Source: Mycobacteroides franklinii
Lineage (GTDB): Bacteria > Actinomycetota > Actinomycetes > Mycobacteriales > Mycobacteriaceae
DNA length: 64,000 nucleotides
Direction of reading: 5' to 3'
Assembly: GCF_002013895.1 (NCBI RefSeq)
Contig: NZ_MAFQ01000006.1
Span: 310,001-374,000, forward strand
Positions 36,174-45,613 of this stretch are shown one piece after another (position 1 is the stretch's first letter; each line of letters opens with the position of its first letter). A model generated the notes under the pieces. The model was not told the origin of the DNA. It searched no databases and saw only the letters and a program-made list of their open reading frames with translations. A program made the position numbers and the translations under genes.

Positions 36174-37595
36174 ATGAGCGAGGAGGACGAATTCTCCTCG
36201 GGCCGCAGTGCCCTGCGGATCGCGTCGGTAGCCGCCCTGGGAGGACTCCTCTTCGGATACGACAGCGCCGTCGTCAATGGCGCGGTCCAGGCGATTCAGG
36301 ACGAGTTTGACATCCGTGACGTCGAGCTCGGATTCGCGGTCGCCTCCGCCCTCATAGGAGCTGCCCTTGGCGCCATGACTGCCGGCCGCATCGCCGACCG
36401 GATCGGGCGGGTGGCGGTCATGAAGATCGCCGCCGCCTTGTTTCTGGTGAGCGCGGTGGGCGCCGGTCTCTCGCCGAACATCGAGCTGCTCGTCATCTTT
36501 CGCGTAATCGGCGGCGTGGGAGTAGGTGTCGCATCCCTGATCGCACCGGCCTATATCGCCGAAACCTCTCCATCGCACATCCGCGGACGGTTGGGCTCGC
36601 TGCAGCAATTGGCGATTGTCACGGGGATCTTCTTGTCCCTCACCATCGATTGGCTATTGGCACACCTCGCGGGTGGCTCTCGCGATGACTTGTGGTTGAG
36701 CCTGCCCGCGTGGCGCTGGATGTTCCTCGCGATGGCACTACCTGCGCTGGTGTACGGCGCACTGGCATTCACCATCCCCGAGTCACCCCGTTATCTCATT
36801 GCCGCGCACCGTATTCCCGAAGCGCGCACGGTATTGACGAGGCTGCTCGGGGAAAAGAACCTGGACATCACTATCGACCGTATCCAGGAGACGCTCGACC
36901 AGGGCACCGCGCCCTCGTGGCGCGACCTACGCAAGCCCACCGGCGGTTTGTACGCCATCGTGTGGATTGGTGTGGCATTGGCGGTGTTTCAGCAGCTGGT
37001 CGGCATCAACGTGATCTTCTACTACTCAAATGTGCTGTGGCAAGCCGTCGGGTTCGGCGAGAGCTCGTCCTTCACCATCACGGTGATCACCTCGATCACC
37101 AACATCGCCACCACGCTGGTGGCCATAGCGCTCATCGACAGGGTGGGCCGCAAGCCCCTGTTGCTCATCGGTTCGGCAGGCATGGCGGCAACTCTGGGCA
37201 CCATGGCGATCGTCTTTAGCTCGGCCACCATGGTCGACGGCAAGCCGCACCTGGGACCTATCGCCGGGCCCGTTGCGCTGGTTGCCGCCAATCTGTTTGT
37301 GGTGGCATTCGGAATGTCCTGGGGTCCGGTGGTCTGGGTGCTGCTGGGTGAGATCTTCCCCAATCGAATCAGGGCAGCGGCCATGGGTTTGGCCACCGCG
37401 GGAAACTGGGCAGCCAACTGGTTGGTGACGGTGACCTTCCCCGGGCTACGTGACGCGTTGGGAATCGCCTACGGGTTCTATGCAATATGTGCGCTGCTGT
37501 CCTTGGCATTCGTGGCCCGCTGGGTGCAGGAGACCAAAGGCAGGACCCTGGAAGATATGGATGAGCAAGCTCGCGCGAAGACCATCCGGCCCTGA
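36174..37595 (+). CDS. Sugar:proton symporter, major facilitator superfamily
   Basis: 473 residues from MSEEDEFSSG with CGGAGG upstream. Twelve membrane helices are apparent. Sugar-porter motifs: GGLLFGYDSAVVNGA in helix 1, the loop GRIADRIGRVAVM, PESPRYLIAAHRI after helix 6, and QQLVGINVIFYYSN in helix 7. The C-terminal PETKGR-type motif is read as VQETKGRTLEDMDEQ. It is close to xylose/arabinose/glucose porters of the XylE/GlcP type. The exact sugar is unknown. It is 8 bp from the convergent SDR gene. Confidence 0.9.
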   Translation: MSEEDEFSSGRSALRIASVAALGGLLFGYDSAVVNGAVQAIQDEFDIRDVELGFAVASALIGAALGAMTAGRIADRIGRVAVMKIAAALFLVSAVGAGLSPNIELLVIFRVIGGVGVGVASLIAPAYIAETSPSHIRGRLGSLQQLAIVTGIFLSLTIDWLLAHLAGGSRDDLWLSLPAWRWMFLAMALPALVYGALAFTIPESPRYLIAAHRIPEARTVLTRLLGEKNLDITIDRIQETLDQGTAPSWRDLRKPTGGLYAIVWIGVALAVFQQLVGINVIFYYSNVLWQAVGFGESSSFTITVITSITNIATTLVAIALIDRVGRKPLLLIGSAGMAATLGTMAIVFSSATMVDGKPHLGPIAGPVALVAANLFVVAFGMSWGPVVWVLLGEIFPNRIRAAAMGLATAGNWAANWLVTVTFPGLRDALGIAYGFYAICALLSLAFVARWVQETKGRTLEDMDEQARAKTIRP

Positions 37596-37603
37596 TTCGG
37601 TGA

Positions 37604-38425
37604 TCAGCTGAACAACTGGCCGGAGCGCGCCGCGGCGATGACTCCGCCGTCGACCAACAGATCGGTTCCGGTGACGTAGGTCGACTCGGACCCCAGCAGG
37701 AATGCCGTCGCCGCCGCAATATCGTCGGATGTGCCAATCCGCCCGGACGCCGAACCGTCGATCATGGCCTTCGTGATGGCACCGGTCTCCGAGGCAAGTT
37801 CCTGGTGTCCCATCTTGGTGGACACCACTCCCGGGCTTATCGAGTTGATGCGAGCCCCTCGCGCTCCCCACCCACGCGCGGCAAATCGAACGCGAATATG
37901 GTTGGCGCGCTTGGCGAATTGGTACGCCGCCGCAGGATACTCAATGCTCCGAACATAGGGTAACTCCAGCAGATCCTCGGCACCGACGGAGCCCAGCTCC
38001 TGCTCCTGCTCGGCGGTGAGCTCCAACGGCATGTGCCCGGCCATGCTGGCGATCACCACCCCAGCACCGCCGGGGGCGACGATCTTGCCGAACTCCTCTA
38101 CCACCAAGGCCACACCCACCAGGTCGACGGCCAGGATGGCCGCCGTCGGCGACTGTGCCGGCGAAACGCCGGCGGTGTGCGCCACCTGAGTGACCCGTCC
38201 CAGCGCCGCGGCGGCTTCGGCCAACCCTGACACCGACTCACGCGAGGAAACGTCGACTCGCCGCCCGATGACGTTGTGTCCGTCGGCCGTCAGTTCATCG
38301 ACGACGGCCTGCAGTGCCTGCTCGTTGTAGTCGGCGATCAGCAGTGTCTTACCGATGCCTTGACGGCGGGCGATGACCTTGCCCATGCCGCCGACACCGG
38401 TGACGACGACGACCTCGTCAGACAT
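37604..38425 (-). CDS. Short-chain dehydrogenase/reductase
   Basis: 273 residues from MSDEVVVVTGVGGMG, with GGAAGGG upstream. The cofactor motif TGVGGMG is a variant of TGxxxGxG, followed by an aspartate (LLIADYN) that suggests NAD preference. Catalytic Tyr and Lys are in YQFAKRANH, and the end DDIAAATAFLLGSESTYVTGTDLLVDGG is typical of classical SDRs. The substrate is unknown. It lies upstream of nothing on its strand and 7 bp downstream of ptrB, so it may be cotranscribed with ptrB. Confidence 0.85.
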   Translation of the reverse strand: MSDEVVVVTGVGGMGKVIARRQGIGKTLLIADYNEQALQAVVDELTADGHNVIGRRVDVSSRESVSGLAEAAAALGRVTQVAHTAGVSPAQSPTAAILAVDLVGVALVVEEFGKIVAPGGAGVVIASMAGHMPLELTAEQEQELGSVGAEDLLELPYVRSIEYPAAAYQFAKRANHIRVRFAARGWGARGARINSISPGVVSTKMGHQELASETGAITKAMIDGSASGRIGTSDDIAAATAFLLGSESTYVTGTDLLVDGGVIAAARSGQLFS

Positions 38426-38432
38426 TCGATAT

Positions 38433-40550
38433 CTACCCTTCCGCCCCAAGAACATCGAGTATCCAGGCGAGCTGGAAGGCGCTCTCTTTCCAACGCTCGT
38501 AACGCCCGCTGATACCGCCGTGCCCGGCCGTCATCTCGGTGCGTATCAGGATGGGACGCTCACCGGTGGTGGTGTGCCGCAACTCCGCCACCCATTTGGC
38601 GGGTTCGACGTACAGCACACGAGAGTCATGCAGTGAAGTCATCGCGAGGATGCTCGGATAGTCAGCGGCACGAATGTTCTCGTAAGGCGAGTACGACTTG
38701 ATGTAGTCGTACACATCCTTGTTTTCCAACGGGTTTCCCCACTCATCCCACTCGGTGACGGTGAGCGGCAGTGACGGATCACAGATGGTGGTGACGGGAT
38801 CGACGAAGGGCACCTGCGCCAGCACCCCGGCGAACAGCTCGGGTGCCAGGTTCACCGCGGCGCCCACCAACAGCCCGCCCGCGCTGCCTCCCCAGGCGAC
38901 AAGCCGATCGGGCAAGGCAACTCCAGTGTCAATGAGATGCCTACCTGCCGCGACGAAGTCGCTGAAGCTGTGCTTCTTGTGCAGCATCTTGCCGTCCTCG
39001 TACCAGAGGCGGCCCATCTCACCGCCACCACGCACGTGGGCGATGACGAACACCACCCCACGGTCCAGCAGTGAGAGGCGCCCGATGCTGAACTGCGGGT
39101 CCTCACACATCTCGTATGCGCCGTATCCGTACAGGAGTGTCGGCGCGGGTTCACGAGTGTCTCTACGGTGGACCACCGACAGCGGTATCCGGGTGCCGTC
39201 CTCGGCAAGCGCCCATTCGCGCCGCTCCACGTAGTCCTCGCGGTGATAGCCACCAAGAACCGGTTGCTCCTTGAGTAGCGCGCGTTCCCCGGTATGCACG
39301 TCGAGGTCGTAGACGCGAGTCGGGGTGATGAAGGATGTACAACCGACCCGCAACAGCGGCGAGTTCCATTCGGGGTTGTCGCCCAGCCCCGACAGCATGA
39401 GCTCGGAGTCGAACTCGACCTCCTGCGGTGCACCGTATCCGTCCGCGGTGATCGGCCATACCTGTATGCGCGGCAACGCTTCTCGTCGATAGCCGATCAC
39501 GAACCGTTCCGCGAAGGCCTCCACACCGTCCAGGCGCACATCGTCGCGGTGGGCGATCAGGTTGCGCGCCAACGTCGGCTCGGCTGGCCCGTCCGCCAGC
39601 GCGGCGACCGGCAGCTCGGCGAGCGCGAAGTTCACGGCGCCTTCGTTGTGCAGGATCAGGAGTCGATCCTCACCCCCGACCACAATGTGATCGACGGTGT
39701 ACTCGATACCGGTGCGGCGCAACCAGACTGGCGAGAAATCGGTGGCGGGATCGCTGGCATCGCCGATCAGGATCTCGGAGGTTACCGACGAATGCACGCT
39801 GATGGCGACAAAGCGGTCACTGCGCGTGCGACCCACCCCGATCCAGAATCGCTCGTCGGGTTCCGTGAACACCTCAACGGATTCTTCGCCGCTACCCATG
39901 GTGTAGCGGCGAATGGCGTACGGCCGGAAGGCTTCATCGATCACGGGGTAGTAAAGGGTGCGGCTGTCCATCGCCCAGGTCGCGCCTGCACCGATATCGG
40001 CGATCTCGTCCGGGTACATCTCGCCGGTACGCAGGTCCTTGAACCGCAGCGTGTACATCTCGTGGCCGACGACATCGACCGAGTAGGCGAGCGTGTTTCC
40101 GTCCGGGCTGACGGTCGCGGCCCCCAACGAGAAGAAGTCGTGGCCCTGCGCTTCCAGATTGCCGTCGAGAAGGATCTGCTCACCCGGAACGTCCTCATCG
40201 AGCACTGGGGGCGTCCAGTTGTCCGGATCACCTATCGGACAACGGCAATGAACGCCGTACTGCTTCCCCTCGAAGCTGCGGGCGTAGTACCACCATTGCC
40301 CCATCCGGGTGGGAATCGAAAGGTCGGTCTCCTTGGTGCGCGATTTGATCTCGCCGAAGATGCTGTTGCGCAGCCCCTCGAGATGGCCGAGTTGGTCATC
40401 GACGTAGGCGTTCTCGGCCTCAAGGTGCGCGATGACCTCGGGGCTCTCCTTCTCGCGCATCCATTCGTAGGGGTCTACGAAGGTGTCTCCGTGATACTCA
40501 CGCAGAGTATCGATGCGGTTCGCGGCGGGCGGGCGTACGGGCCCGCTCAC
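38433..40550 (-). CDS. ptrB: Oligopeptidase B (prolyl oligopeptidase family S9A)
   Basis: 705 residues from a GTG that overlaps the purC stop as GTGA; an ATG six codons upstream (40568) is the alternative. The N-terminal seven-bladed propeller is followed by the C-terminal hydrolase with nucleophile in [12 protein letters not shown], acid in [12 protein letters not shown] and His in [11 protein letters not shown]. It cleaves short peptides after basic residues in the cytoplasm. In M. tuberculosis the gene is split into two frames (ptrBa and ptrBb); here it is intact. Coupled to purC. Confidence 0.93.
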   Translation of the reverse strand: MSGPVRPPAANRIDTLREYHGDTFVDPYEWMREKESPEVIAHLEAENAYVDDQLGHLEGLRNSIFGEIKSRTKETDLSIPTRMGQWWYYARSFEGKQYGVHCRCPIGDPDNWTPPVLDEDVPGEQILLDGNLEAQGHDFFSLGAATVSPDGNTLAYSVDVVGHEMYTLRFKDLRTGEMYPDEIADIGAGATWAMDSRTLYYPVIDEAFRPYAIRRYTMGSGEESVEVFTEPDERFWIGVGRTRSDRFVAISVHSSVTSEILIGDASDPATDFSPVWLRRTGIEYTVDHIVVGGEDRLLILHNEGAVNFALAELPVAALADGPAEPTLARNLIAHRDDVRLDGVEAFAERFVIGYRREALPRIQVWPITADGYGAPQEVEFDSELMLSGLGDNPEWNSPLLRVGCTSFITPTRVYDLDVHTGERALLKEQPVLGGYHREDYVERREWALAEDGTRIPLSVVHRRDTREPAPTLLYGYGAYEMCEDPQFSIGRLSLLDRGVVFVIAHVRGGGEMGRLWYEDGKMLHKKHSFSDFVAAGRHLIDTGVALPDRLVAWGGSAGGLLVGAAVNLAPELFAGVLAQVPFVDPVTTICDPSLPLTVTEWDEWGNPLENKDVYDYIKSYSPYENIRAADYPSILAMTSLHDSRVLYVEPAKWVAELRHTTTGERPILIRTEMTAGHGGISGRYERWKESAFQLAWILDVLGAEG

Positions 40551-41440
40551 GCCGACGGGCCGATCCAATCGGCGAAGCTCAGCCCCGAAATACGTTCATA
40601 TGCCTCGATATAACGTTCACGTGTGGCCGCCGCCACCTCATCAGGTAGAGGCGGTGGCGGGGTGTCCGACGCGCGATCCCATCCCGATTCCGCACTGGTG
40701 AGCCAATTGCGGACAAACTGCTTGTCAAAGCTGTCCTGCACCACGCCCGGCCGATAGTTGGCGGCATCCCAGTAGCGGGACGAGTCCGGGGTGAATACCT
40801 CGTCGGCTAGCACCAGGGTGCCCTCGATATCGACGCCGAATTCAAACTTGGTGTCGGCCAGGATGATTCCCTTGTGCAGCGCGTGTGCCGCCGCCCGGGT
40901 ATAGATCTTGATGGTCTCATCGCGCAGCTGGTTGGCACGCACTGCGCCGACCAGATCTATCACCGCGGCGAAGTCGACATTCATATCGTGCTCACCGATA
41001 TCTGCCTTCGTCGCCGGGGTGAACAACGGCGGATCCAGCCGGCTGGCCTCGCCGAGGCCCTGCGGCAGCACGTGTCCACAGACCGCGCCGGTCCGCTGAT
41101 AGTCCAGCAGTCCGGATCCGGTGAGGTATCCGCGTGCCACGCATTCCACCGGAAGCATGTCGAGCCGTCGCACCAGCAGCGCCCGACCCAGCACCTCCTC
41201 CGGAATGCGCGGATCGTCGGGCGGCCCGGCCAGATGGTTGGGCACGGTCAGCAGCCCGAAGAAGAACACGCTCATCGCGGTGAGGATGCGCCCCTTGTCG
41301 GGGATCGGCGTATCCAGGATGAAATCGAACGCGGAAATTCGGTCGGTGGCGACGAACAGCAGGTGCTCGTCGTCGACTCGGTACAGCTCACGGACCTTTC
41401 CGCTGGCCACATGCTGGTAATCGGACAGCGGAGGACGCAT
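40547..41440 (-). CDS. purC: SAICAR synthase
   Basis: 297 residues. It joins aspartate to CAIR in purine synthesis. Motifs: [27 protein letters not shown] at the start, the second signature [11 protein letters not shown] and [11 protein letters not shown]. Length and order are those of mycobacterial PurC. It appears leaderless and is coupled to ptrB downstream. It is divergent from a membrane-protein gene 19 bp away. Confidence 0.96.
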   Translation of the reverse strand: MRPPLSDYQHVASGKVRELYRVDDEHLLFVATDRISAFDFILDTPIPDKGRILTAMSVFFFGLLTVPNHLAGPPDDPRIPEEVLGRALLVRRLDMLPVECVARGYLTGSGLLDYQRTGAVCGHVLPQGLGEASRLDPPLFTPATKADIGEHDMNVDFAAVIDLVGAVRANQLRDETIKIYTRAAAHALHKGIILADTKFEFGVDIEGTLVLADEVFTPDSSRYWDAANYRPGVVQDSFDKQFVRNWLTSAESGWDRASDTPPPPLPDEVAAATRERYIEAYERISGLSFADWIGPSA

Positions 41441-41446
41441 CGTGCC

Positions 41447-41452
41447 ATCCTA
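41447..41452 (-). promoter_or_regulatory. -10 hexamer of leaderless purC
   Basis: TAGGAT on the minus strand, six bases before ATG at 41440. It overlaps the start region of the divergent gene at 41459. Confidence 0.48.
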
Positions 41453-41458
41453 CGATTC

Positions 41459-42085
41459 ATGCGACTCCTGCCCTACTCGACCCGGCCGGGGCGGTTGCTC
41501 CGCCAACTGTTCAGCGACGTAGCGGTCGCGATCTGGACCACGATCTGGGTGTTCGTCGGGCTTGCTGTGCACGCATCCGTGTCGACGATTGCGGCGGTGG
41601 GCCGCCAGGTGAAGGACGGTGCCGACGGCATCTCGGACAACCTGAACTCCGCCGGCGACAGCGCACACAGGATCCCGTTGGTAGGCGACAAGGTGGGCGG
41701 ACCGCTGCGCGCGGCCAGTGAGGCGGCCGCCGATTTGGCCGGGGCCGGCCACAATCTGGACACCACTGCGACCTGGTTGGCGGTCGTCTTGGCGATCGCC
41801 GTCGCCGCGCCGCCCATCCTGGCCTTCGCCGGGCCGTGGATCTTTCTCCGGATCAGGTTCTTTCGCCGCAAGCTGGTTGCGGTTCAGCTCGCGGCCACTC
41901 CCGCCGGGGAACAGCTGCTGGCCCTGCGGGCGCTGGCGAACCGGCCGCTGAAGAAGCTCGCGGTGGTCACCGCCGATCCGGTGGCTGCGTGGCGCGCCGA
42001 GGATGCCGCTGCGATACGTGGTTTGGCTGCCATCGAATTGAAGGCGACGGGCATCAGCGCACCCAAGCAGTGGCGCACCTCCTGA
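41459..42085 (+). CDS. Membrane protein of unknown function (Rv0779c type)
   Basis: 208 residues from MRLLPYSTRPGRLL. Two membrane segments: VAVAIWTTIWVFVGLAVHA at about 21-39 and WLAVVLAIAVAAPPILAFAGPWIFL at about 106-130, enclosing a Gly/Ala-rich extracytoplasmic loop with DGADGISDNLNSAGD. The tail is cytoplasmic and basic. The place between purC and cyp126 matches Rv0779c. No ribosome site is seen, and the start lies within the purC promoter region. Function unknown. Confidence 0.78.
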   Translation: MRLLPYSTRPGRLLRQLFSDVAVAIWTTIWVFVGLAVHASVSTIAAVGRQVKDGADGISDNLNSAGDSAHRIPLVGDKVGGPLRAASEAAADLAGAGHNLDTTATWLAVVLAIAVAAPPILAFAGPWIFLRIRFFRRKLVAVQLAATPAGEQLLALRALANRPLKKLAVVTADPVAAWRAEDAAAIRGLAAIELKATGISAPKQWRTS

Positions 42086-42098
42086 GCGTCCTCTCCTT

Positions 42099-42159
42099 GC
42101 CGACACGCCGCGTTTTGTGATGACACGCCACTGTTCGCAACAGAACGCGGCGTGTCGGC
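42099..42159. repeat. Dispersed inverted repeat, copy 2 (between convergent genes)
   Basis: The arms are GCCGACACGCCGCGTT (42099-42114) and its exact complement (42144-42159). It shares its arms with copy 1 at 32921-32983, but the loop differs. It lies between the convergent membrane-protein and cyp126 genes. Confidence 0.75.
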
Positions 42160-42162
42160 GGG

Positions 42163-43395
42163 TTAGGAGGCCGCGACGACCATGTGTCGAATGCCGGTGT
42201 GCCGGTTACTGCGGGTCCACTCCACCGGCTCCGCCAGCCGCACCGACGTGAAACGCGGCAGCATCTCCTCGAAGACCACCCGCAGCTCCAGACGGGCCAG
42301 ATGCGCGCCGAGGCAAAAATGCACGCCGTGTCCAAAGCCCAAGTGGGGATTGGGTTTGCGCGTGATATCGAATTGATCGGGGCGGTCGAACACCAGCGCA
42401 TCGCGATTGGCCGAGCCTTCCCAGACCACCACCTTCTGCCCGGACCCGATGTCCTGTCCACCCAACGTGACATCGGTGGTCGCCGTCCTGCGCTTGGACG
42501 GTGACGGGGAGGTCCAGCGCAGCATCTCCTCGATCGCTGTCGGCACCCGATCAAGATTCGCACGCAGGGAATGGAATTCGCCGGGATGCTCCAGCAGCGC
42601 CAACAGACCACCGGCGATGGCGTTGCGCGTCGTCTCGGCGCCCGCACTGAACAGCAGATAGAAAAACAGGTACAGCTCGGCATCCGACAACGCGGGCGCA
42701 TCCGGATCGTCGACTGTCGCATTGACCACCACCGACAACATGTCGTCACCGGGCCGAGAGCGTTTCAACGCGATCAACTCCGAACCGTACTGGTACATAC
42801 CAGAACTCGGGTCACCCAGCGAACTGGTGACCTGCGAGCGGCGCGCCTTGCCGAAGTCGAAACTGGGCTCGACCGCTTCGAACAACCAGTGTCGATCCGA
42901 CTCCGGTACGCCCAAAAGGATGCAGATCATCTGCATCGGCAGTTCCGCGGCGATGTCCACCAAGAAGTCGAAGGGCACCGACGGTTGCACCGCGTCCAGC
43001 AGCATCCGGCACCGCCCGCGCAGATCGTCCTCGACGCGCTGGATCATGCGCGGGGTCAAACCCGAGCTCACCAGCTTGCGAATCTGGCGGTGCCGCGGGT
43101 CGTCCATCATGTTGAGCACCTGCCCGGCGATCGGCAGATCCTGGATCAACGTGCCGCCGTAGGCGCGATCACCTCCGGTCACCGACGAGTACGTCACCTG
43201 ATCACGCAGCACCTCAAAGGTTTCCGCGCAGCTGGCCACCGACCAGAAACCCTCGTTGTCGGGGGTGTTCTCGGTGGGTTCATGCCAGTACACCGGCGCC
43301 TCACGTCGATGCCGCGCGAACAGGGCGTGCGGGAATCCACCGGCGAAGTTGTCCAGGTCGGTCAGGTCAATTCCAGCAAGAGCCGCGCAGCCCAT
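42163..43395 (-). CDS. cyp126: Cytochrome P450, CYP126 family
   Basis: 410 residues. The heme-binding loop is [18 protein letters not shown] with the thiolate Cys; the I-helix oxygen-activation motif is [12 protein letters not shown]; the K-helix ExxR is in EEMLRW...R. Position beside purB and purC matches M. tuberculosis Rv0778 (CYP126). It is a soluble monooxygenase needing ferredoxin; the natural substrate is not established. The start is four bases downstream of the purB stop region, so it may be transcribed with purB. Confidence 0.93.
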   Translation of the reverse strand: MGCAALAGIDLTDLDNFAGGFPHALFARHRREAPVYWHEPTENTPDNEGFWSVASCAETFEVLRDQVTYSSVTGGDRAYGGTLIQDLPIAGQVLNMMDDPRHRQIRKLVSSGLTPRMIQRVEDDLRGRCRMLLDAVQPSVPFDFLVDIAAELPMQMICILLGVPESDRHWLFEAVEPSFDFGKARRSQVTSSLGDPSSGMYQYGSELIALKRSRPGDDMLSVVVNATVDDPDAPALSDAELYLFFYLLFSAGAETTRNAIAGGLLALLEHPGEFHSLRANLDRVPTAIEEMLRWTSPSPSKRRTATTDVTLGGQDIGSGQKVVVWEGSANRDALVFDRPDQFDITRKPNPHLGFGHGVHFCLGAHLARLELRVVFEEMLPRFTSVRLAEPVEWTRSNRHTGIRHMVVAAS

Positions 43396-43398
43396 GCG

Positions 43399-44817
43399 CT
43401 ACAGGATGGCACCCGGGCTGTACACGGCGGCATCCGGATAGTCGGCCGCCAGCGCCTCGACCTCAGTCACCACCCGATCGACCTGATCCGCGGCCGCCCC
43501 GGTGAACGAGGCACGGTCGGCCAGCGCGGCCTCCAGCGCAGCCCTGTCCAACGGCAGCCGGGCGTCATCGGCCAGCAAGCCCAAAAGGTCTGGCTCGGCA
43601 CCCTTTTCGCGCATCGCCAGCGCCGTCGCGACGGCGTGCTCCTTGATGACCTCGTGAGCCTCCTCGCGGCCGACCCCGGCACGAACCGCCGCCATCAGCA
43701 CCTTGGTGGTCGCCAGGAACGGCAGGTAGCGCCGCAACTCACGGTCGATCACCGCCGGATATGCACCGAACTCGTCGAGCACCGTCAGGAAGGTCTCGAT
43801 CATCCCGTCGATGGCGAAGAAGGCGTCGGGCAGCGCGACCCGGCGCACCACCGAACAGAACACATCGCCTTCATTCCATTGCGCTCCAGCCAGTTCCGCA
43901 ACCATGGAGCCATATCCGCGCAGAATCACCTGCAGGCCGTTGACGCGTTCGCAACTGCGGGTGTTCATCTTGTGCGGCATCGCCGAGCTGCCGACCTGCC
44001 CGGGCGCGAAGCCCTCGGTGACCAGCTCGTGCCCGGCCATCAGGCGGACGGTGTGCGCCAGCGAGGACGGGCCGGCACCAAGTTGCACCAGCGCCGACAC
44101 CACGTCGTGGTCCAGCGAGCGTGGATACACCTGCCCGACGCTCGTCAGGGTGCTGGAGAAACCCAGGAAGCCCGCCACACGCTCTTCCAGCTCCGCCAGC
44201 TTCTCGGTATCCCCGTTGAACAGGTCCAGCATGTCCTGCCCGGTGCCCATCGGGCCCTTGATCCCCCGCAACGGATAGCGATCGAGAAGCTCCCGCAGCC
44301 GGGTCAGCGCGATCAGCGTCTCGTCGGCCGCCGATGCGAATCGCTTACCCAATGTGGTTGCCTGCGCGGCCACGTTGTGACTGCGCCCGGCCATCACCAC
44401 ATCCCGGTACTCGACGGCATGACTCGCCAGCCGCGCCACCACCGCGACGCCATGCGCGTGCACGTACTCCAGCGACCGGCGGATCTGCAGTTGCTCCACG
44501 TTCTCGGTGAGGTCGCGGCTCGTCATGCCCTTGTGGATGTGCTCGTGCCCGGCCAGCGCGTTGAACTCCTCGATGCGGGCCTTCACATCGTGGCGGGTGA
44601 CGCGCTCACGGGCCGAGATCGAGTCCAGGTCGACGTCCTCGACCACGCGCTCGTAGTCCTCGATGACGCCGTCGGGAACGTCGATGCCCAGATCGCGTTG
44701 TGCGCGCAGCACCGCGATCCACAACTGGCGCTCCAGCACCACCTTTGACTGCGGCGACCACAGCTGAACCATGGCATCGCTCGCGTACCGAGATGCCAGA
44801 ACGTTAGGGATTTGCAC
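43399..44817 (-). CDS. purB: Adenylosuccinate lyase
   Basis: 472 residues from GTG. It cleaves SAICAR and adenylosuccinate, releasing fumarate. Signature GSSAMPHKMN is present, with THxKMP-like HIHKGMTSRDLTEN, the His region GRSHNVAAQATTLG and KGPMGTGQ. A leaderless -10 fixes the start at GTG 44817 rather than internal ATGs. cyp126 follows. Confidence 0.96.
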   Translation of the reverse strand: MQIPNVLASRYASDAMVQLWSPQSKVVLERQLWIAVLRAQRDLGIDVPDGVIEDYERVVEDVDLDSISARERVTRHDVKARIEEFNALAGHEHIHKGMTSRDLTENVEQLQIRRSLEYVHAHGVAVVARLASHAVEYRDVVMAGRSHNVAAQATTLGKRFASAADETLIALTRLRELLDRYPLRGIKGPMGTGQDMLDLFNGDTEKLAELEERVAGFLGFSSTLTSVGQVYPRSLDHDVVSALVQLGAGPSSLAHTVRLMAGHELVTEGFAPGQVGSSAMPHKMNTRSCERVNGLQVILRGYGSMVAELAGAQWNEGDVFCSVVRRVALPDAFFAIDGMIETFLTVLDEFGAYPAVIDRELRRYLPFLATTKVLMAAVRAGVGREEAHEVIKEHAVATALAMREKGAEPDLLGLLADDARLPLDRAALEAALADRASFTGAAADQVDRVVTEVEALAADYPDAAVYSPGAIL

Positions 44818-44823
44818 GACTAG

Positions 44824-44829
44824 AGTCTA
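44824..44829 (-). promoter_or_regulatory. -10 hexamer of leaderless purB
   Basis: TAGACT on the minus strand, six bases before GTG at 44817. Confidence 0.5.
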
Positions 44830-44835
44830 TGGGGG

Positions 44836-45543
44836 CTAGATCCATGCTCTTCGCCCAAGAGCCTCATCGGCCGAAACGGACTCCGCCAGCTGTTCTGCTT
44901 CCAGGGGAGCAAGCACGTCGATGACGTCCACCAGCATTGACGTCGCCGTCGCCGTCGGACTGATCGCGGCCTCGGTGAGCGCTCCCACCATGGCCCCATC
45001 GACCGTCGAAATCAGCACCGCGACACGGTCGTTGTCAATGGACCGGCCGGACCGGCGCACCACCTGGGCCACGGCGTCGTCGCGTTGTTCCCGCAACCGC
45101 TGCTGCACCTCGCGCAGTTCGGGATGGCGACTGCACGCCAGTTCCCGCTCGTATCGCGACACCAGCTGTTCCCCCGCGCCGAAGCCCGGCGTGCCGAACA
45201 GCAGATCCACCACAGCCTCGGCGGTGGCGGCGGCACCGCGACGCCGGTATTGAACCAACGACAGCCGTTCCTGGATCTGTTCCAGCTCATGGGTCCCCGC
45301 ATGCTCGACGGCCCGGGCGATGAGGTCCTCCAGCGAGGAGAAGTAGTACGTGGTGGATGCCAACGGCAGGCCGGCGCGTTGCGCCACCGCACGATGCCGA
45401 ACCGCATCAATACCGTTGTCCCGCAATAGGTCAGCTGCGGCACTGATCAACGCACGGCGCCGCCGCTCACCCTTGGGGGTGGCTTGCGGGCGGTGCGTGG
45501 CGTTCCCGTCGGAGAACACCTCCGCCTGCTGCCTGACTGTCAC
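44836..45543 (-). CDS. TetR-family transcriptional regulator (Rv0775 type)
   Basis: 235 residues from GTG. The DNA-binding domain runs from about 28 to 75: LISAAADLLRDNGIDAVRHR, then AVAQRAGLPLASTTYYFSSL. The first 25 residues (NATHRPQATPKGERRRR) are a disordered basic arm; an internal start there is possible. It is followed by purB on the same strand, and its stop reaches into the purB promoter region. Effector unknown. Confidence 0.85.
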   Translation of the reverse strand: MTVRQQAEVFSDGNATHRPQATPKGERRRRALISAAADLLRDNGIDAVRHRAVAQRAGLPLASTTYYFSSLEDLIARAVEHAGTHELEQIQERLSLVQYRRRGAAATAEAVVDLLFGTPGFGAGEQLVSRYERELACSRHPELREVQQRLREQRDDAVAQVVRRSGRSIDNDRVAVLISTVDGAMVGALTEAAISPTATATSMLVDVIDVLAPLEAEQLAESVSADEALGRRAWI

Positions 45544-45613
45544 GCCATGTCATGCTGCCAGCAGCGACGCGTCCCCACGGGCGTTTTGCGCTATCTCATG
45601 CAAGCGGTTGATA

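Noticed and set aside
37604..38425. Frameshift in the SDR gene, because the text after TGVGGMG looked compressed
   Set aside because: The frame continues to a normal catalytic site and C-terminus, so a small natural variation is more likely.
39294..40613. A frame of about 440 codons antisense to ptrB
   Set aside because: ptrB has its full catalytic triad and propeller; the antisense product shows no recognisable feature.
42571..44748. A long open frame antisense to purB and cyp126
   Set aside because: Both real genes carry diagnostic motifs on the other strand; the antisense product is rich in Arg, His and Gln without any motif.
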